This document shows, piece after piece, positions 24,883 through 37,377 of a stretch of DNA of 64,000 nucleotides. The translations under genes were made by a program, and so were the position numbers. The notes beneath the pieces were generated by a model. That model saw only the letters and a program-made list of their open reading frames with translations, was not told the DNA's origin and did no database searches. The DNA comes from Pantoea piersonii (GTDB taxonomy: Bacteria; Pseudomonadota; Gammaproteobacteria; Enterobacterales; Enterobacteriaceae), in the NCBI RefSeq assembly GCF_003612015.1, contig NZ_RARB01000001.1, positions 1-64,000 of the forward strand. The letters run 5' to 3'. Within the stretch, counting starts at the first letter, position 1. Every line of letters starts with the position of its first letter.

Positions 24883-25214
24883 GCACTATCACTACCCATA
24901 TTCTGGACACCGCGCTGGGCAAACCGGCGGTCGGCGTCGCCGTCTCGCTTGAGCAGAATAGCCCGGAGGGCTGGCTGCCTGTCTGCGAAGGCACCACGGA
25001 CAGCGACGGGCGCGTTAGTGAGTTAACGCCGGAGCCGCTCGCCCCCGGCCACTATCGCCTGACCGCAGAGATTGGCGACTACTTTGCTATAGACGGACGC
25101 GATGCGCTCTATGTCTCTGCGCAAATCGACTTTGTGATTGCCGAAGCGGGCAGCCATTTTCATCTGCCTTTTTTGATTTCGCCCTGGTCGTGGTCGACCT
25201 ATCGCGGTAGCTAA
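24879..25214 (+). CDS. uraH: 5-hydroxyisourate hydrolase (transthyretin-related)
   Basis: A 111-aa transthyretin-like tetrameric enzyme opening 5-hydroxyisourate to OHCU, one step before UraD. It has the N-terminal TTHILDTALGKPA motif and the diagnostic C-terminal tetrapeptide YRGS. There is no signal peptide, so it should be cytoplasmic. It is last in the coupled hpxF-uraH operon. No urate oxidase or urate hydroxylase gene, which would make its substrate, lies in the window. Confidence 0.93.
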   Translation: MSTITTHILDTALGKPAVGVAVSLEQNSPEGWLPVCEGTTDSDGRVSELTPEPLAPGHYRLTAEIGDYFAIDGRDALYVSAQIDFVIAEAGSHFHLPFLISPWSWSTYRGS

Positions 25215-25287
25215 ATTTGAAAGCCTGCGGCTATCAATACCGTCGGTTCAGCCAAATAGTGTTTATACAAGCGTAACGTTATCGTAG

Positions 25288-27582
<2,295 letters not shown>

Positions 27583-27602
27583 TTGACGCATTAGCAGTCA
27601 GT

Positions 27603-27636
27603 AAAAAGCCGCAGCCTGAACCGCTGCGGCTTTTTT
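27603..27636 (+). terminator. Terminator of katG
   Basis: A 10-bp stem aagccgcagc/gctgcggctt with a 7-base loop and a six-T tail, about 20 bases past the katG stop. An A run on the left side lets it also serve the convergent yafV transcript. Confidence 0.9.
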
Positions 27637-27742
27637 ATTGCCGGTGCCAGCGCGATGGCCGAAGCACGGCTCCTGCGCTGGCCTGCGCCTTACCTGACGC
27701 GAATTGTCAGTGCCTCCTCCGCGGGCGAGGGGGATCGGCGCT

Positions 27743-28516
27743 TTATTGCGTCCACGTAAAATCGTCGGCGTCGCGCCAGGCCGGAAAGCGCTCACGATAA
27801 GCGTTCAGGGTCTCCAGCGACAGCGTTGCGTCGAGCCGCGCCTGCGTAAAGGGCGCCGCCTCGCTGAGGATCTCGCCCTGCGGCGAAATAATCCGGCTGT
27901 CGCCGCTGTAGTGATGCTGGTTACCGTCGCTGCCGACGCGGTTGCAGCCCGCCACATAAGCCTGATTCTCAATAGCGCGCGCCAGCAGCAGCGCTTGCCA
28001 GTGCAACGCGCGCGGCGCGGGCCAGTTCGCTACATAGAGCGCCAGATCGTAGTCGTTGCGGTTGCGCGCGAACACCGGGAAGCGCAGGTCGTAGCAGATC
28101 TGCGGCAGGATGCGCCAGCCGCGCCACTGCAGCACTTCACGCGTCGTCCCTGGCTGATAGTGATGATGCTCGTCCGCCATGCGGAACAGGTGCCGCTTGT
28201 CATACTGGTGCAGCGTGCCGTTCGGCTCTACCAGCAGAAAGCGGTTCACCGCGCCTTTCTCAGTCTGGATCGCCGCGCTGCCGCCTACCAGCGCGTCGCT
28301 CGCCTCGGCGTGGCGGTGCAGCCACTCCACCACCTGCGCCTGCGGCAGGGAACGCTGCGCCGCTTCCATGGCGAATCCGGTCGTGAACATCTCCGGCAGC
28401 AGGATCAGATCGCGGCCCGTCACGCCCTCAAGTACGGCGTCGAAATGACGCAGGTTCGCTTCGCCATCCATCCAGTGCAGGGTTTCCTGCAAAACGGTAA
28501 TCTTTAAATCTGACAT
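27743..28516 (-). CDS. yafV: Omega-amidase YafV (nitrilase superfamily)
   Basis: A 257-aa nitrilase-fold amidase hydrolysing 2-oxoglutaramate and similar alpha-keto acid omega-amides. The catalytic Glu-Lys-Cys set is seen in LLPEMFTTGF, YDKRHLFRMADE and ICYDLRFPVF. It removes the keto-amide made when glutamine is the amino donor for the last step of methionine salvage, which fits its 13-base overlap with the aminotransferase gene ybdL. The start at 28516 (MSDLKITV) was chosen over a longer antisense-like extension. Confidence 0.9.
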   Translation of the reverse strand: MSDLKITVLQETLHWMDGEANLRHFDAVLEGVTGRDLILLPEMFTTGFAMEAAQRSLPQAQVVEWLHRHAEASDALVGGSAAIQTEKGAVNRFLLVEPNGTLHQYDKRHLFRMADEHHHYQPGTTREVLQWRGWRILPQICYDLRFPVFARNRNDYDLALYVANWPAPRALHWQALLLARAIENQAYVAGCNRVGSDGNQHHYSGDSRIISPQGEILSEAAPFTQARLDATLSLETLNAYRERFPAWRDADDFTWTQ

Positions 28517-29664
28517 AAGCGCTCCGCGGCGGCGTCCAGCGTCGCCTCCTGTTTGGCGAAGCAGAGGCGGATCAGCCTGTGCGGGAAGGGGCCGGCGCAG
28601 AACACCGATAGCGGGATCGCCGCCACGCCCACCTCTTTCGTCAGCCACTGACAGAAGCTTACGTCATCGAGATCGGAGATGGCGCTGTAGTCCGCCAGCA
28701 GAAAGTAGGTGCCTTCGCACGGCAGCACCTTAAAGCGGCTCTTCCCCAGCGCCTGCGCCAGACGGTCGCGGCGCGCGCGGTAAAACGACGGCAGCTCGCG
28801 GTAGTGTTCCGGCGCGTCGCGCAGCATATCGGCAATCGCCAGCTGCGCGGGCGTATTGACCGCAAAGGTCAGATACTGATGCACCTTGCGGATCTCCGCG
28901 CTGATGGCGGCGGGCGCGACGCTGTAGCCCACTTTCCAGCCGGTCATATGAAAGGTTTTGCCGAATGAGGAGACGGCGATGGCGCGCTCGCGCAGCTGCG
29001 GATGCGCCAGTACGCTGGCGTGGCCCGCCTCATCGAAGCAGATATGCTCGTAGACCTCGTCGCTCAGCACGTAAATTTCCCGATCGGCAATCGCCTGCCA
29101 GAGCGCGGCGAAATCTGCTTTACGCCAGACGGTGGCGGAAGGGTTGTGCGGCGTATTAAGGATAACCAGACGCGTTTTGCTGGAGAGCAAACGGGCGAAC
29201 GCTGCCCAGTCGACGCGAAAGCCCGGCGGCTGCAGCGCGATGCGCTTCAGCACGCCTCCTGACAGCTCGACGGCAGGCGCATAGCTGTCGTAGCTTGGGT
29301 CGAAGCAGATCACCTCATCGCCCTGGCGCACCAGCGCCGTGATCGCCGCGTAGAGCGCTTCGGTCGCGCCAGCGGTCACGGTGATATCGCTTTCGACGTT
29401 GGGCCGGTAGCCATAAAGCTCAGCGGTTTTCCCGGCGATCGCTTCGCGCAGCGGCAGGGCGCCGGTCATCGGCGCATACTGATTCGCGCCCTGGCTGACG
29501 TGATGCGCCAGGCGCTCCTGCAGATAGCGCGGGCCATCGAAATCGGGAAAACCCTGAGAGAGGTTAATGGCGTTATGCTGCTGCGCCAGCGCACTCATTT
29601 GGGTAAAAATGGTGGTGCCGAGAGCGGGAAGTTTACTCTCCGGCGTCAGATTGGGCTGCGTCAT
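28504..29664 (-). CDS. ybdL: Methionine aminotransferase YbdL (fold type I PLP)
   Basis: A 386-aa class I/II aminotransferase. The PLP lysine lies in SSFGKTFHMTGWKVGY, with LNTPHNPSATVW and YVLSDEVYEHICF as the other conserved cofactor segments. E. coli YbdL prefers methionine and aromatic amino acids. Beside mtnBCD and mtnAK it should aminate 2-oxo-4-methylthiobutanoate to methionine, closing the salvage cycle (the MtnE role). It is divergent from mtnB across a MetJ box. Confidence 0.9.
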   Translation of the reverse strand: MTQPNLTPESKLPALGTTIFTQMSALAQQHNAINLSQGFPDFDGPRYLQERLAHHVSQGANQYAPMTGALPLREAIAGKTAELYGYRPNVESDITVTAGATEALYAAITALVRQGDEVICFDPSYDSYAPAVELSGGVLKRIALQPPGFRVDWAAFARLLSSKTRLVILNTPHNPSATVWRKADFAALWQAIADREIYVLSDEVYEHICFDEAGHASVLAHPQLRERAIAVSSFGKTFHMTGWKVGYSVAPAAISAEIRKVHQYLTFAVNTPAQLAIADMLRDAPEHYRELPSFYRARRDRLAQALGKSRFKVLPCEGTYFLLADYSAISDLDDVSFCQWLTKEVGVAAIPLSVFCAGPFPHRLIRLCFAKQEATLDAAAERLCQI

Positions 29665-29749
29665 GGTTAATTGCCTTAAGCGCGAATGTCGTTGCGGAGT
29701 AACCCTGTGTTGAAGCCACTATAAACAGGATGTTAATATTTGGCAATCG

Positions 29750-29765
29750 AGACGCTTAGACGTCT
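29750..29765. promoter_or_regulatory. MetJ operator between ybdL and mtnB
   Basis: Two tandem 8-base met boxes: agacgctt (29750-29757) and a perfect AGACGTCT (29758-29765). MetJ binds two or more adjacent boxes. The site lies in the 132-base divergent gap, 32 bases upstream of the mtnB start. Confidence 0.82.
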
Positions 29766-29796
29766 AAAACCCACGTTACAGGATGCCTGATACGCT

Positions 29797-30411
29797 ATGT
29801 CTGAACTCTCTCCGCTCGACCAGCTGGTGGCGGCCTGCCGCTGGATTGGTGAAAAAGGCTGGGCGCCCGCTACCGGCGGCAATATGTCGGTTCGTGAAAA
29901 TGACCGCTTCTGCCTGCTCAGCGAATCAGGCAAGGATAAAGGCAGCCTGACGCGCGACGACTTTATTCAGGTGGAGATCGCCACCAGCAGCGCGCCGTCC
30001 GGACGCAGGCCCTCGGCGGAAACAGGACTCCATACCCTGATCTACCGACTGTTTCCCGACGCGGGCGCAGTGCTGCATACCCATACGGTCAATGCAACGG
30101 TGCTGTCGCGGGTCGAAAAGGGCAGTGCGCTGCGGCTGGAAGGCTATGAAATGCAGAAAACCCTGGCGGGGCAGCATACCCATCTTGCGTGCGTGGCGAT
30201 CCCGCTGTTTGATAACGACCAGGATATCGACGCGCTGGCGCAGCGCATTGAGGCATATGCCCGGCACAATCCGTTTCGCTACGGCTTTCTGCTGCGCGGC
30301 CACGGCTTGACCTGCTGGGGCCGGGACGTTAACGAAGCGCGTCGCCATCTGGAAGGTCTGGAATTTTTATTTGAATGCGAACGTCAACGTCGCCTGCTGG
30401 AGGCTCAATGA
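29797..30411 (+). CDS. mtnB: Methylthioribulose-1-phosphate dehydratase
   Basis: A 204-aa class II aldolase/adducin-fold enzyme dehydrating 5-methylthioribulose 1-phosphate in the methionine salvage pathway. Zn-site motifs include [12 protein letters not shown] (HxH) and a later histidine in [11 protein letters not shown]. The N-terminal [11 protein letters not shown] matches the family. It is translationally coupled to mtnC (ATGA overlap). Confidence 0.93.
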   Translation: MSELSPLDQLVAACRWIGEKGWAPATGGNMSVRENDRFCLLSESGKDKGSLTRDDFIQVEIATSSAPSGRRPSAETGLHTLIYRLFPDAGAVLHTHTVNATVLSRVEKGSALRLEGYEMQKTLAGQHTHLACVAIPLFDNDQDIDALAQRIEAYARHNPFRYGFLLRGHGLTCWGRDVNEARRHLEGLEFLFECERQRRLLEAQ

Positions 30412-31085
30412 TCCGCGCTATTGTCACCGATATTGAAGGTACCACCAGCGATATCCGCTTCGTACATGAGGTACTGTTCCCGTACGCGCGTCAGCACCTC
30501 GCCGCGTTTATTCGCGCGCAGCATCAGCAGCCCGACGTCAGTGCCGCGCTCGACGCGGTGCGCGCCGAAGCAGGACAGCCGGAGGCCGATCTGTCGGCGG
30601 TAACGCAGATCCTGTTGCGCTTTATGGACGAAGATCGCAAATCCACCGGACTGAAAGCGCTGCAGGGGATGATCTGGCGCGACGGCTATATGAACGGCAG
30701 CTTTACCGGCCATCTCTATCCCGACGTCCTGCCGGCGCTGCGCGCCTGGCGTGAGCAGGGCGTTCAGCTTTACGTTTATTCTTCCGGTTCGGTTGCAGCG
30801 CAAAAACTGTTATTTGGCTACAGTGATGAAGGTGATATTACTGGCCTGTTTAGCGGGTATTTTGATACCCGCGTCGGCGCCAAGCGCGAGGTCGCCTCCT
30901 ACCGCAATATTGCTGAACAAACCGGCCTGCCCGCTGAGCAGCTGCTGTTCCTCTCCGACATTCGTCAGGAGCTGGATGCGGCAGCGGAAGCCGGATGGAA
31001 TACCGTGCAGTTAATTCGCGGCCCCGCAGACAGCGAAAGCCGCCATCATCAGGTGAACACCTTTTCGGGAGTCGTTTTAGCATGA
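30408..31085 (+). CDS. mtnC: Enolase-phosphatase E1 (bifunctional, HAD family)
   Basis: A 225-aa HAD enzyme that enolises and then dephosphorylates 2,3-diketo-5-methylthiopentyl-1-phosphate to the acireductone. HAD motif I is [11 protein letters not shown] (D-x-E type, as in MtnC), motif II is [13 protein letters not shown] and the late acidic motif is [13 protein letters not shown]. The start at 30408 overlaps the mtnB stop, and its end overlaps mtnD. Confidence 0.94.
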   Translation: MIRAIVTDIEGTTSDIRFVHEVLFPYARQHLAAFIRAQHQQPDVSAALDAVRAEAGQPEADLSAVTQILLRFMDEDRKSTGLKALQGMIWRDGYMNGSFTGHLYPDVLPALRAWREQGVQLYVYSSGSVAAQKLLFGYSDEGDITGLFSGYFDTRVGAKREVASYRNIAEQTGLPAEQLLFLSDIRQELDAAAEAGWNTVQLIRGPADSESRHHQVNTFSGVVLA

Positions 31086-31624
31086 GTGCATTGACCATTT
31101 TTACCGATACCGAGGCCACGCTGCCGGTGTGGCACAGTACCGATGCGGAGATGATCCGCGAGCGGCTGAACGCGAAAAATGTGCGCTTCGAGCGCTGGGC
31201 GGCGGATCGCGATTTAGGCGAAAATCCAGAGCCAGCCCGCGTGATTGAAGCCTATCAGCACGCCATCGATCTGCTGGTGGCGGAGAAGGGCTATCAGAGC
31301 TGGGATGTGATCAGCATGCGCGCCGACCACCCGCAAAAAGAGGCGCTGCGCGAGAAGTTTCTCGCCGAGCATACGCATGGCGAAGATGAGGTGCGCTTCT
31401 TTGTCGAGGGCGCGGGCCTTTTCTGCCTCCACCTCGACGGCCAGGTCTATCAGATCCTGTGTGAGAAAAACGATCTCATCTCAGTGCCAGCGGGTACGCC
31501 GCACTGGTTCGATATGGGTTCATCGCCGCACTTCACCGCTATTCGCATTTTCGATAATCAGGAAGGCTGGGTGGCGCACTTTACCGGCGATGCCATCGCC
31601 GACGCCTATCCGCGCCTGCCTTAA
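31082..31624 (+). CDS. mtnD: Acireductone dioxygenase
   Basis: A 180-aa cupin enzyme oxidising acireductone. The metal ligands are H-x-H-x3-E in [11 protein letters not shown], with a later His in GTPHWFDMG. With bound Fe the product is the methionine keto-acid precursor plus formate; the Ni form gives CO and an off-pathway acid. It is the last gene of mtnBCD, with its start overlapping the mtnC stop. Confidence 0.95.
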   Translation: MSALTIFTDTEATLPVWHSTDAEMIRERLNAKNVRFERWAADRDLGENPEPARVIEAYQHAIDLLVAEKGYQSWDVISMRADHPQKEALREKFLAEHTHGEDEVRFFVEGAGLFCLHLDGQVYQILCEKNDLISVPAGTPHWFDMGSSPHFTAIRIFDNQEGWVAHFTGDAIADAYPRLP

Positions 31625-31631
31625 TGCCTGA

Positions 31632-31656
31632 GGGGCGCGCTGAGCGCGCCCTTTTA
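31632..31656 (+). terminator. Terminator of mtnBCD
   Basis: An 8-bp GC stem gggcgcgc/gcgcgccc with a 3-base loop and a tttta tail, right after the mtnD stop and just before the convergent mtnA end. Confidence 0.82.
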
Positions 31657-31657
31657 T

Positions 31658-32677
31658 TCAGGGCTGAAAAATTCCCGCCTTTACCTCGTCCGGCGACACC
31701 GCGCCGGTATCCAGCACCCAGCCGCTGATCAGCGCCGCAGGCGTCACATCGAACGCCGGGTTATAGACGGCCGCCGCTTCCGGCGCCCACTGTACGCTGC
31801 CAAAACTGCCCGCCACGCCAGTCACTTCGCTGGCGGCGCGCTGTTCGACAGGAATGTCGCGGCCGCTGGCACACTGGCGATCCAGCGTGGTATAGGGCGC
31901 GGCGACATAGAACGGGATCTGGTGATAGTGCGCCAGCACTGCGAGGCTATAGGTGCCGATTTTATTCGCCACGTCGCCGTTGGCCGCAATGCGGTCCGCG
32001 CCGACCCAGATCGCGTCGACCTGGCCGCTCGCCATCAGGCTGGCTGCCATCGAGTCGGTGATGAGCCGATAGGGGATCGCCAGCTCGCCCAGCTCCCAGG
32101 CGGTAAGCCGCCCGCCCTGCAACAGCGGGCGCGTCTCATCGACCCAGACGCTCGCCACCTTGCCCTGCTGATGCGCGCGAGCGATAACGCCCAGCGCGGT
32201 GCCGACGCCCGCCGTCGCCAGCCCGCCGGTGTTGCAGTGGGTTAACAGGCGGCTGCCCGGTTTAACCAGCGCGCTGCCCGCCTCGGCGATGCTGTCGCAC
32301 AGCTGACGATCTTCCTCCACCAGACGCAGCGCTTCATGACTCAGCGCGACGACGAAATCCTCCTGCGCCAGCGCCTGTTTCATCCGGTCCAGATTATTCA
32401 TCAGGTTGACCGCCGTCGGACGCGCGGCGCGCAATACAGCCAGCGCCTGCGCCAGCGCGTCGCGACTGGCCCCCGCTTCGGCCAGCAGCGCCAGCAGCAG
32501 CGAGGCGGAGAGGCCGATTAGCGGCGCGCCGCGCACGCGCAGGGCGTGAATATGGTCAATCAGCTGCGGCACATCATGCGCCGGAAGCCAGTTTTTTTGC
32601 TGCGGCAGCGCCTGCTGGTCAAGGATCCAGAGCTGATTGTCACGAACCTGTAAGCTGGTGGTACGGAGTGTTTGCAT
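31658..32677 (-). CDS. mtnA: Methylthioribose-1-phosphate isomerase
   Basis: A 339-aa aldose-ketose isomerase related to eIF2B subunits, converting 5-methylthioribose 1-phosphate to the ribulose form. Typical motifs are [21 protein letters not shown] (active-site Cys), [36 protein letters not shown]. The start at 32677 ([10 protein letters not shown]) was preferred to a longer frame that would cross the MetJ box. It is divergent from mtnK. Confidence 0.95.
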   Translation of the reverse strand: MQTLRTTSLQVRDNQLWILDQQALPQQKNWLPAHDVPQLIDHIHALRVRGAPLIGLSASLLLALLAEAGASRDALAQALAVLRAARPTAVNLMNNLDRMKQALAQEDFVVALSHEALRLVEEDRQLCDSIAEAGSALVKPGSRLLTHCNTGGLATAGVGTALGVIARAHQQGKVASVWVDETRPLLQGGRLTAWELGELAIPYRLITDSMAASLMASGQVDAIWVGADRIAANGDVANKIGTYSLAVLAHYHQIPFYVAAPYTTLDRQCASGRDIPVEQRAASEVTGVAGSFGSVQWAPEAAAVYNPAFDVTPAALISGWVLDTGAVSPDEVKAGIFQP

Positions 32678-32731
32678 TGTCTGTGAAAACCCTGTTGCGT
32701 TGTTATCACGTATTGTGCCAACATGCGGAAC

Positions 32732-32755
32732 GGATGTATAGACGTCTGAACGGCT
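32732..32755. promoter_or_regulatory. MetJ operator between mtnA and mtnK
   Basis: A perfect met box AGACGTCT at 32740-32747, flanked in register by weaker 8-mers ggatgtat and gaacggct. It lies in the 136-base divergent gap, 66 bases before the mtnK start, and mirrors the site at 29750. Confidence 0.75.
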
Positions 32756-32813
32756 TATTATAGCGCCCTGGCGGGGTTTTCGTTGCAGAGACTTTTGTTT
32801 GAGAGGAATGGCA

Positions 32814-34013
32814 ATGTCGCAATACCGTACCTTCACCGCGGCTGACGCCGTAGCCTATGCCAGAGAATTTGGTGGCGTAGAGGACCCCGCTTCGCTGGTT
32901 GCGGCGGAAGAGATAGGTGATGGCAACCTCAACCTGGTATTTAAAATTTTCGACCGCCAGGGCAACAGCCGGGTCATCGTAAAACAGGCTCTGCCTTATG
33001 TGCGCTGCGTCGGCGAGTCCTGGCCGCTGACGCTGGATCGCGCGCGGCTGGAGGCGCAAACCCTGGTCGAGCACTATAAATATTCTCCCCAGCACACGGT
33101 GAAGGTGACGCACTACGACGAGACGCTGGCAGTAATGGTGATGGAAGATCTCTCGAGCCACCGCATCTGGCGCAGCGAGCTGGTGAAGGGCGCTTACTAT
33201 CCGCAGGCGGCGACGCAGCTGGGCGAATATCTGGCGCAGACGCTGTTTCACACCTCCGATTTTATGCTGCATCCCCACAAGAAAAAGGCGGAAGTGGCGC
33301 GCTTTATTAATCCGGAAATGTGCGAGATCACCGAAGATCTTTTCTTTAACGATCCCTATACCGATCACGAACGCAACAGCTATCCGCAGGCGCTGGAGCC
33401 GCTGGTCGCCAGCCTGCGCAATGATGATGCGCTGAGGATCGCCGTCGCCGGCCTGAAACACCGCTTTTTTGCCCACGCAGAAGCGCTGCTGCACGGCGAT
33501 ATCCACAGCGGCTCGATCTTCGTCGCCGATAACAGCCTGAAGGCGATCGACGCGGAGTTCGGTTATTTCGGCCCGATTGGCTTTGATGTCGGCACGGCGC
33601 TGGGCAACCTGCTGCTTAACTACTGCGGTCTGCCGGGGCTGCTGGCCCCGCGTGAAGCGGCGGAAGGGCGCGAGCTGCGGCTGAATGACGTGCGCGAGGT
33701 ATGGAACAGGTTTGCTGCACGCTTCCTGGCGCTGGCGCAAGAGAAAACTCGTGACGTAGCGCTGGCATACCCAGGCTATGCGCAGGCGTTTTTACGCAAG
33801 GTGTGGGCCGATACTATCGGCTATTGCGGCACCGAGCTGATTCGCCGCACCGTCGGCATGTCGCACGTCGCGGATATGAAGCTGATTAAGGATGAGGCGA
33901 TGCGCACCGAGTGTATCCGCAGCGCCATTACGCTGGGACGCACGCTGATTCTGGCGGCGGATCATGTGGAAGATGTAGAAGCGCTGATTGCGCGTATTCG
34001 GCAGGCGGGCTAA
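32814..34013 (+). CDS. mtnK: S-methyl-5-thioribose kinase
   Basis: A 399-aa kinase of the choline/aminoglycoside kinase fold, phosphorylating 5-methylthioribose, the first step after MTA nucleosidase. It shows a Gly-rich ATP segment [14 protein letters not shown], catalytic [13 protein letters not shown] (Brenner-type HGD) and the metal-binding [14 protein letters not shown]. The length equals that of Klebsiella MtnK. I chose the ATG at 32814 because gagagga is 7 bases upstream; an ATG at 32808 abuts that site. Confidence 0.95.
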   Translation: MSQYRTFTAADAVAYAREFGGVEDPASLVAAEEIGDGNLNLVFKIFDRQGNSRVIVKQALPYVRCVGESWPLTLDRARLEAQTLVEHYKYSPQHTVKVTHYDETLAVMVMEDLSSHRIWRSELVKGAYYPQAATQLGEYLAQTLFHTSDFMLHPHKKKAEVARFINPEMCEITEDLFFNDPYTDHERNSYPQALEPLVASLRNDDALRIAVAGLKHRFFAHAEALLHGDIHSGSIFVADNSLKAIDAEFGYFGPIGFDVGTALGNLLLNYCGLPGLLAPREAAEGRELRLNDVREVWNRFAARFLALAQEKTRDVALAYPGYAQAFLRKVWADTIGYCGTELIRRTVGMSHVADMKLIKDEAMRTECIRSAITLGRTLILAADHVEDVEALIARIRQAG

Positions 34014-34041
34014 GGTCGAGCAAAAGTTTCCTTTTACAGGC

Positions 34042-34066
34042 CGCGCACGCTCCTTGTGCGCGACCC
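34042..34066 (+). terminator. Probable terminator of mtnK
   Basis: A 7-bp stem cgcgcac/gtgcgcg with a 7-base loop, followed by accctttc. The tail is only moderately T-rich. Confidence 0.5.
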
Positions 34067-34072
34067 TTTCGT

Positions 34073-36520
34073 TTACGCCGCCTCGCTTTCTCGCGCGGCC
34101 TTAACCGTCGGCTGCTTTACCGGCACCGCCAGCGCATCCGCTTCAAACTCGTCGACGTTAATGGCGCGCAGGCGACTCGCTTCGGCGCGCGTCAGCACAT
34201 CCGCCTCAGCGGCATCAATCCATCCCGCTTTAAGCGCCCGCTGCGCCAGCGCGTCGAGCCGGGTGAAAGAGAAGTGCTCTTTCTGCTGTTTGCACAGACG
34301 ATCGTGGATCGCTTCCGCCGCCATCACCTCCTGCAAGGCCTGCTCAAGCTGGCCCGCCGGGTTATGCTCGCCTGGCGTCAGATACTGACCGCGTCCCAGA
34401 CGCGTCCGGGTGGCGGACGGCACCTGCAGCAGCTTCGCCAGCTTATGATCCAGACGGTCGCTCGGCGCCGGGCAGTGTTTGCCGCCGGCAAAAATCATCA
34501 TGCGCAGCGCGCCAGCCGCCAGCGGGCTCGGGAAGTTGCGCAGCAGATCTTCTATCGCCTGCTCGGCCTGATGCAGCGCATCCTGTACGCCCCAGTGAAC
34601 CAGCGGCAGATCGGCCTCGTGACGGCCCTCATCGTCATAGCGTTTCAGCGTGGCAGAGGCGAGATAAAGCTGGCTCAGCACATCCCCCAGACGCGCTGAA
34701 ATACGCTCGCGTCGTTTCAGACTGCCGCCGAGCACCGCCATCGAAACGTCAGCCAGCAAGGCCAGGTTGGCGCTCAGACGGTTGAGGTGTTGGTAGTAGC
34801 GGCGCGTGGCGTCGCGCGTCGGCGAGGCGCTGCTGCGTCCCGCCGTCAGGCCGAGCCACAGGCTGCGTACGGCGTTGCTGCCCACGTAGCCGATATGGCT
34901 GAACAGGGCGGCGTCGAAGGCGTTGAGATCCTGACTCGCCGCCGCCGCCATCTCTTTCAGCACGAACGGATGACAGCGGATCGCCCCCTGACCAAAGATA
35001 ATCATGCTGCGCGTCAGAATATTCGCGCCTTCCACCGTGATGGCGATAGGCGCGCCCTGATAGGCGCGGGCAAGGAAGTTATTGTTGCCAAGCATAATGC
35101 CTTTGCCGCCCGCGATATCCATGGCGTCCACGATAGCGCGCTGACCGCGATGGGTGCAGTGATACTTCACAATCGCCGACAGCACCGCCGGCTTCTCACC
35201 CTGCATAATGCCGGTGGTAATCAGCGTCGCCGCGGCATCCATGACATAGGCATTACCGGCAATGCGCGCCAGCGGCTCCTCAATGCCCTCCATCTTACCG
35301 ATAGAGACTTTGAACTGACGACGGATATGCGCATAGGCGCCGGTCGCCAGCGCCACGCTTTTCAGGCTGCCGGTCGAGTTAGACGGCAGGGTAATGCCGC
35401 GTCCTACCGACAGACACTCAACCAGCATCCGCCAGCCCTGACCGGCCATCTGCGGACCGCCGATAATAAAATCGATCGGCACGAAAATATCCTTGCCGCG
35501 CGTCGGGCCGTTCTGGAACGGCACGTTCAGCGGGAAGTGACGCTTGCCGATTTCGACGCCCGGCGTGCTGGTAGGAATTAACGCGCAGGTAATGCCCAGC
35601 GACTCGGTATCGCCCAGCAAACCATCGGGGTCGGAAAGCTTAAAGGCCAGGCCTAACACGGTCGCCACCGGCGCCAGCGTAATGTAGCGTTTATTCCAGG
35701 TGAGGCGCATGCCCAGCACCTGCTTGCCTTGCCACTCGCCCATACAGACGACGCCGGTATCGGGAATGGCCCCGGCGTCGGAACCCGCCTCCGGGCTGGT
35801 CAGCGCAAAGCAGGGGATCTCGTCGCCGCGCGCCAGACGCGGCAGATAGTGATCTTTCTGCTCGTCAGTGCCGTAATGCTGCAGCAGTTCGCCAGGGCCA
35901 AGCGAGTTGGGCACGCCGACGGTTATCGCCAGAATGCCGGAGACGCCCGCCAGCTTTTGCAGCACGCGCGCCTGCGCATAGGCGGAGAATTCCAGGCCGC
36001 CATACTCTTTCTTGATAATCATGGCGAAGAAGCGCTGCTCTTTCAGATAAGCCCACAACTCCGGCGGTAGATCCGCCATCTCATGGGTAATAGCGAAATC
36101 GTTCGCCATGCGGCAGGCTTCTTCCACAGGCCCGTCGAGAAACGCCTGCTCTGCTGGCGTCAGGCGCGGCTGCGGGTAGTTGTGCAGCTTCTGCCAGTCC
36201 GGCTTGCCCTGAAACAGATCGCCTTCCCACCAGGTGGTCCCGGCGTCGATCGCCTCTTTTTCAGTACGCGACATCGGCGGCATTACCTGCTGAAAGCGCT
36301 GCAGCATCGGCTTCGAAAACATTGCGCGGCGCATCGAAGGAAGGTTAAACGGCAGCAGCACAATAGCCAGCGGCAACAGCAGCCAGGGGGTCCAGAGGTG
36401 CGCCGCGGCCCAGCCGGCGGTCCACAACAGTAAAATCACGCTGCTCGCCGCCAGGGATACGCGGTGATAAAACAGGACGCTGATTAACACCAGCGTCGCG
36501 AGGATCGACACAACCATCAT
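34073..36520 (-). CDS. fadE: Acyl-CoA dehydrogenase FadE
   Basis: An 815-aa inner-membrane-associated flavoprotein catalysing the first oxidation of fatty acid beta-oxidation. Two N-terminal hydrophobic helices (about 3-60) precede the acyl-CoA dehydrogenase core, which includes [20 protein letters not shown] and [14 protein letters not shown], and a FadE-specific C-terminal extension. I took the ATG at 36520 ([11 protein letters not shown]) with cggag upstream; a GTG two codons earlier is possible. Its upstream gap carries a FadR site. Confidence 0.96.
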   Translation of the reverse strand: MMVVSILATLVLISVLFYHRVSLAASSVILLLWTAGWAAAHLWTPWLLLPLAIVLLPFNLPSMRRAMFSKPMLQRFQQVMPPMSRTEKEAIDAGTTWWEGDLFQGKPDWQKLHNYPQPRLTPAEQAFLDGPVEEACRMANDFAITHEMADLPPELWAYLKEQRFFAMIIKKEYGGLEFSAYAQARVLQKLAGVSGILAITVGVPNSLGPGELLQHYGTDEQKDHYLPRLARGDEIPCFALTSPEAGSDAGAIPDTGVVCMGEWQGKQVLGMRLTWNKRYITLAPVATVLGLAFKLSDPDGLLGDTESLGITCALIPTSTPGVEIGKRHFPLNVPFQNGPTRGKDIFVPIDFIIGGPQMAGQGWRMLVECLSVGRGITLPSNSTGSLKSVALATGAYAHIRRQFKVSIGKMEGIEEPLARIAGNAYVMDAAATLITTGIMQGEKPAVLSAIVKYHCTHRGQRAIVDAMDIAGGKGIMLGNNNFLARAYQGAPIAITVEGANILTRSMIIFGQGAIRCHPFVLKEMAAAASQDLNAFDAALFSHIGYVGSNAVRSLWLGLTAGRSSASPTRDATRRYYQHLNRLSANLALLADVSMAVLGGSLKRRERISARLGDVLSQLYLASATLKRYDDEGRHEADLPLVHWGVQDALHQAEQAIEDLLRNFPSPLAAGALRMMIFAGGKHCPAPSDRLDHKLAKLLQVPSATRTRLGRGQYLTPGEHNPAGQLEQALQEVMAAEAIHDRLCKQQKEHFSFTRLDALAQRALKAGWIDAAEADVLTRAEASRLRAINVDEFEADALAVPVKQPTVKAARESEAA

Positions 36521-36541
36521 AATCACGGCTCCGTAAGTAGT

Positions 36542-36558
36542 AAGAGGTCTGACCTGTT
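36542..36558. promoter_or_regulatory. FadR operator of fadE
   Basis: The 17-mer AAGAGGTCTGACCTGTT matches the FadR consensus AACTGGTCNGACNTGTT at all but two positions. It is 22 bases upstream of the fadE start, where FadR represses fadE in E. coli. Confidence 0.82.
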
Positions 36559-36744
36559 ATCTGTAGAGGTGTATGACACTGGCGATTAATTAGCAATCCG
36601 TTTACATCGCAATTACAACCTTACTCACAAAATCGGAAAATCAGCCATGCAGGGCGCGCAGGCTTTCGCGCGGCGCACGCTTTGCGGCAACCCGCCATTC
36701 CGTTAAACTTGAAAAGTCACTCTTTTACTAACAAGGACATCCCT

Positions 36745-37323
36745 ATGTATCAGGACATCATTCGCTCTGAGCTGAATGAAGCAGCGGATACGCTGAATAC
36801 GTTTCTCAGCGACGAAGCGAACATTCACGCGATTCAGCGCGCGGCGGTGCTGCTGGCCGACAGCTTTAAAGCGGGCGGTAAAGTGCTCTCCTGCGGCAAC
36901 GGCGGCTCCCACTGCGACGCCATGCACTTCGCCGAAGAGCTGACCGGCCGCTATCGCGAAAACCGTCCGGGCTATCCGGCGATCGCCATCTCCGACGTCA
37001 GCCATCTTTCCTGCGTCAGCAACGATTTCGGCTACGACTACGTTTTCTCTCGCTACATCGAAGCGGTGGGGCGTCCGGGCGACGTTTTGCTGGGGCTCTC
37101 TACCTCCGGCAACTCCGCCAATATCATTAAGGCGATCGAAGCGGCGCGCGCGCAGGGCATGAAGGTGATTACCCTGACCGGCAAAGATGGCGGCAAGATG
37201 GCGGGCTCGGCGGATATCGAAATCCGCGTGCCGCACTTCGGCTATGCTGACCGCATTCAGGAGATCCACATCAAGGTGATCCATATCCTGATGCTGCTGA
37301 TCGAAAAAGAGATGGTGAAGTAA
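36745..37323 (+). CDS. lpcA: D-sedoheptulose 7-phosphate isomerase
   Basis: A 192-aa SIS-domain isomerase (also called GmhA) making D-glycero-D-manno-heptose 7-phosphate for the LPS inner core. Diagnostic parts are [36 protein letters not shown] and the C-terminal [17 protein letters not shown] metal/His segment. The start at 36745 ([10 protein letters not shown], after aagga) gives the E. coli length. It is divergent from fadE. Confidence 0.97.
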   Translation: MYQDIIRSELNEAADTLNTFLSDEANIHAIQRAAVLLADSFKAGGKVLSCGNGGSHCDAMHFAEELTGRYRENRPGYPAIAISDVSHLSCVSNDFGYDYVFSRYIEAVGRPGDVLLGLSTSGNSANIIKAIEAARAQGMKVITLTGKDGGKMAGSADIEIRVPHFGYADRIQEIHIKVIHILMLLIEKEMVK

Positions 37324-37330
37324 GGTTGCT

Positions 37331-37360
37331 GGCCGCCAGCGTCTGCGCTGGCGGCCTTTC
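37331..37360 (+). terminator. Terminator of lpcA
   Basis: An 11-bp stem ggccgccagcg/cgctggcggcc with a 4-base loop and a short tttc tail, between lpcA and yafJ. Some read-through into yafJ is likely given the short tail. Confidence 0.6.
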
Positions 37361-37377
37361 TGACTAAGGCGGTAGCT

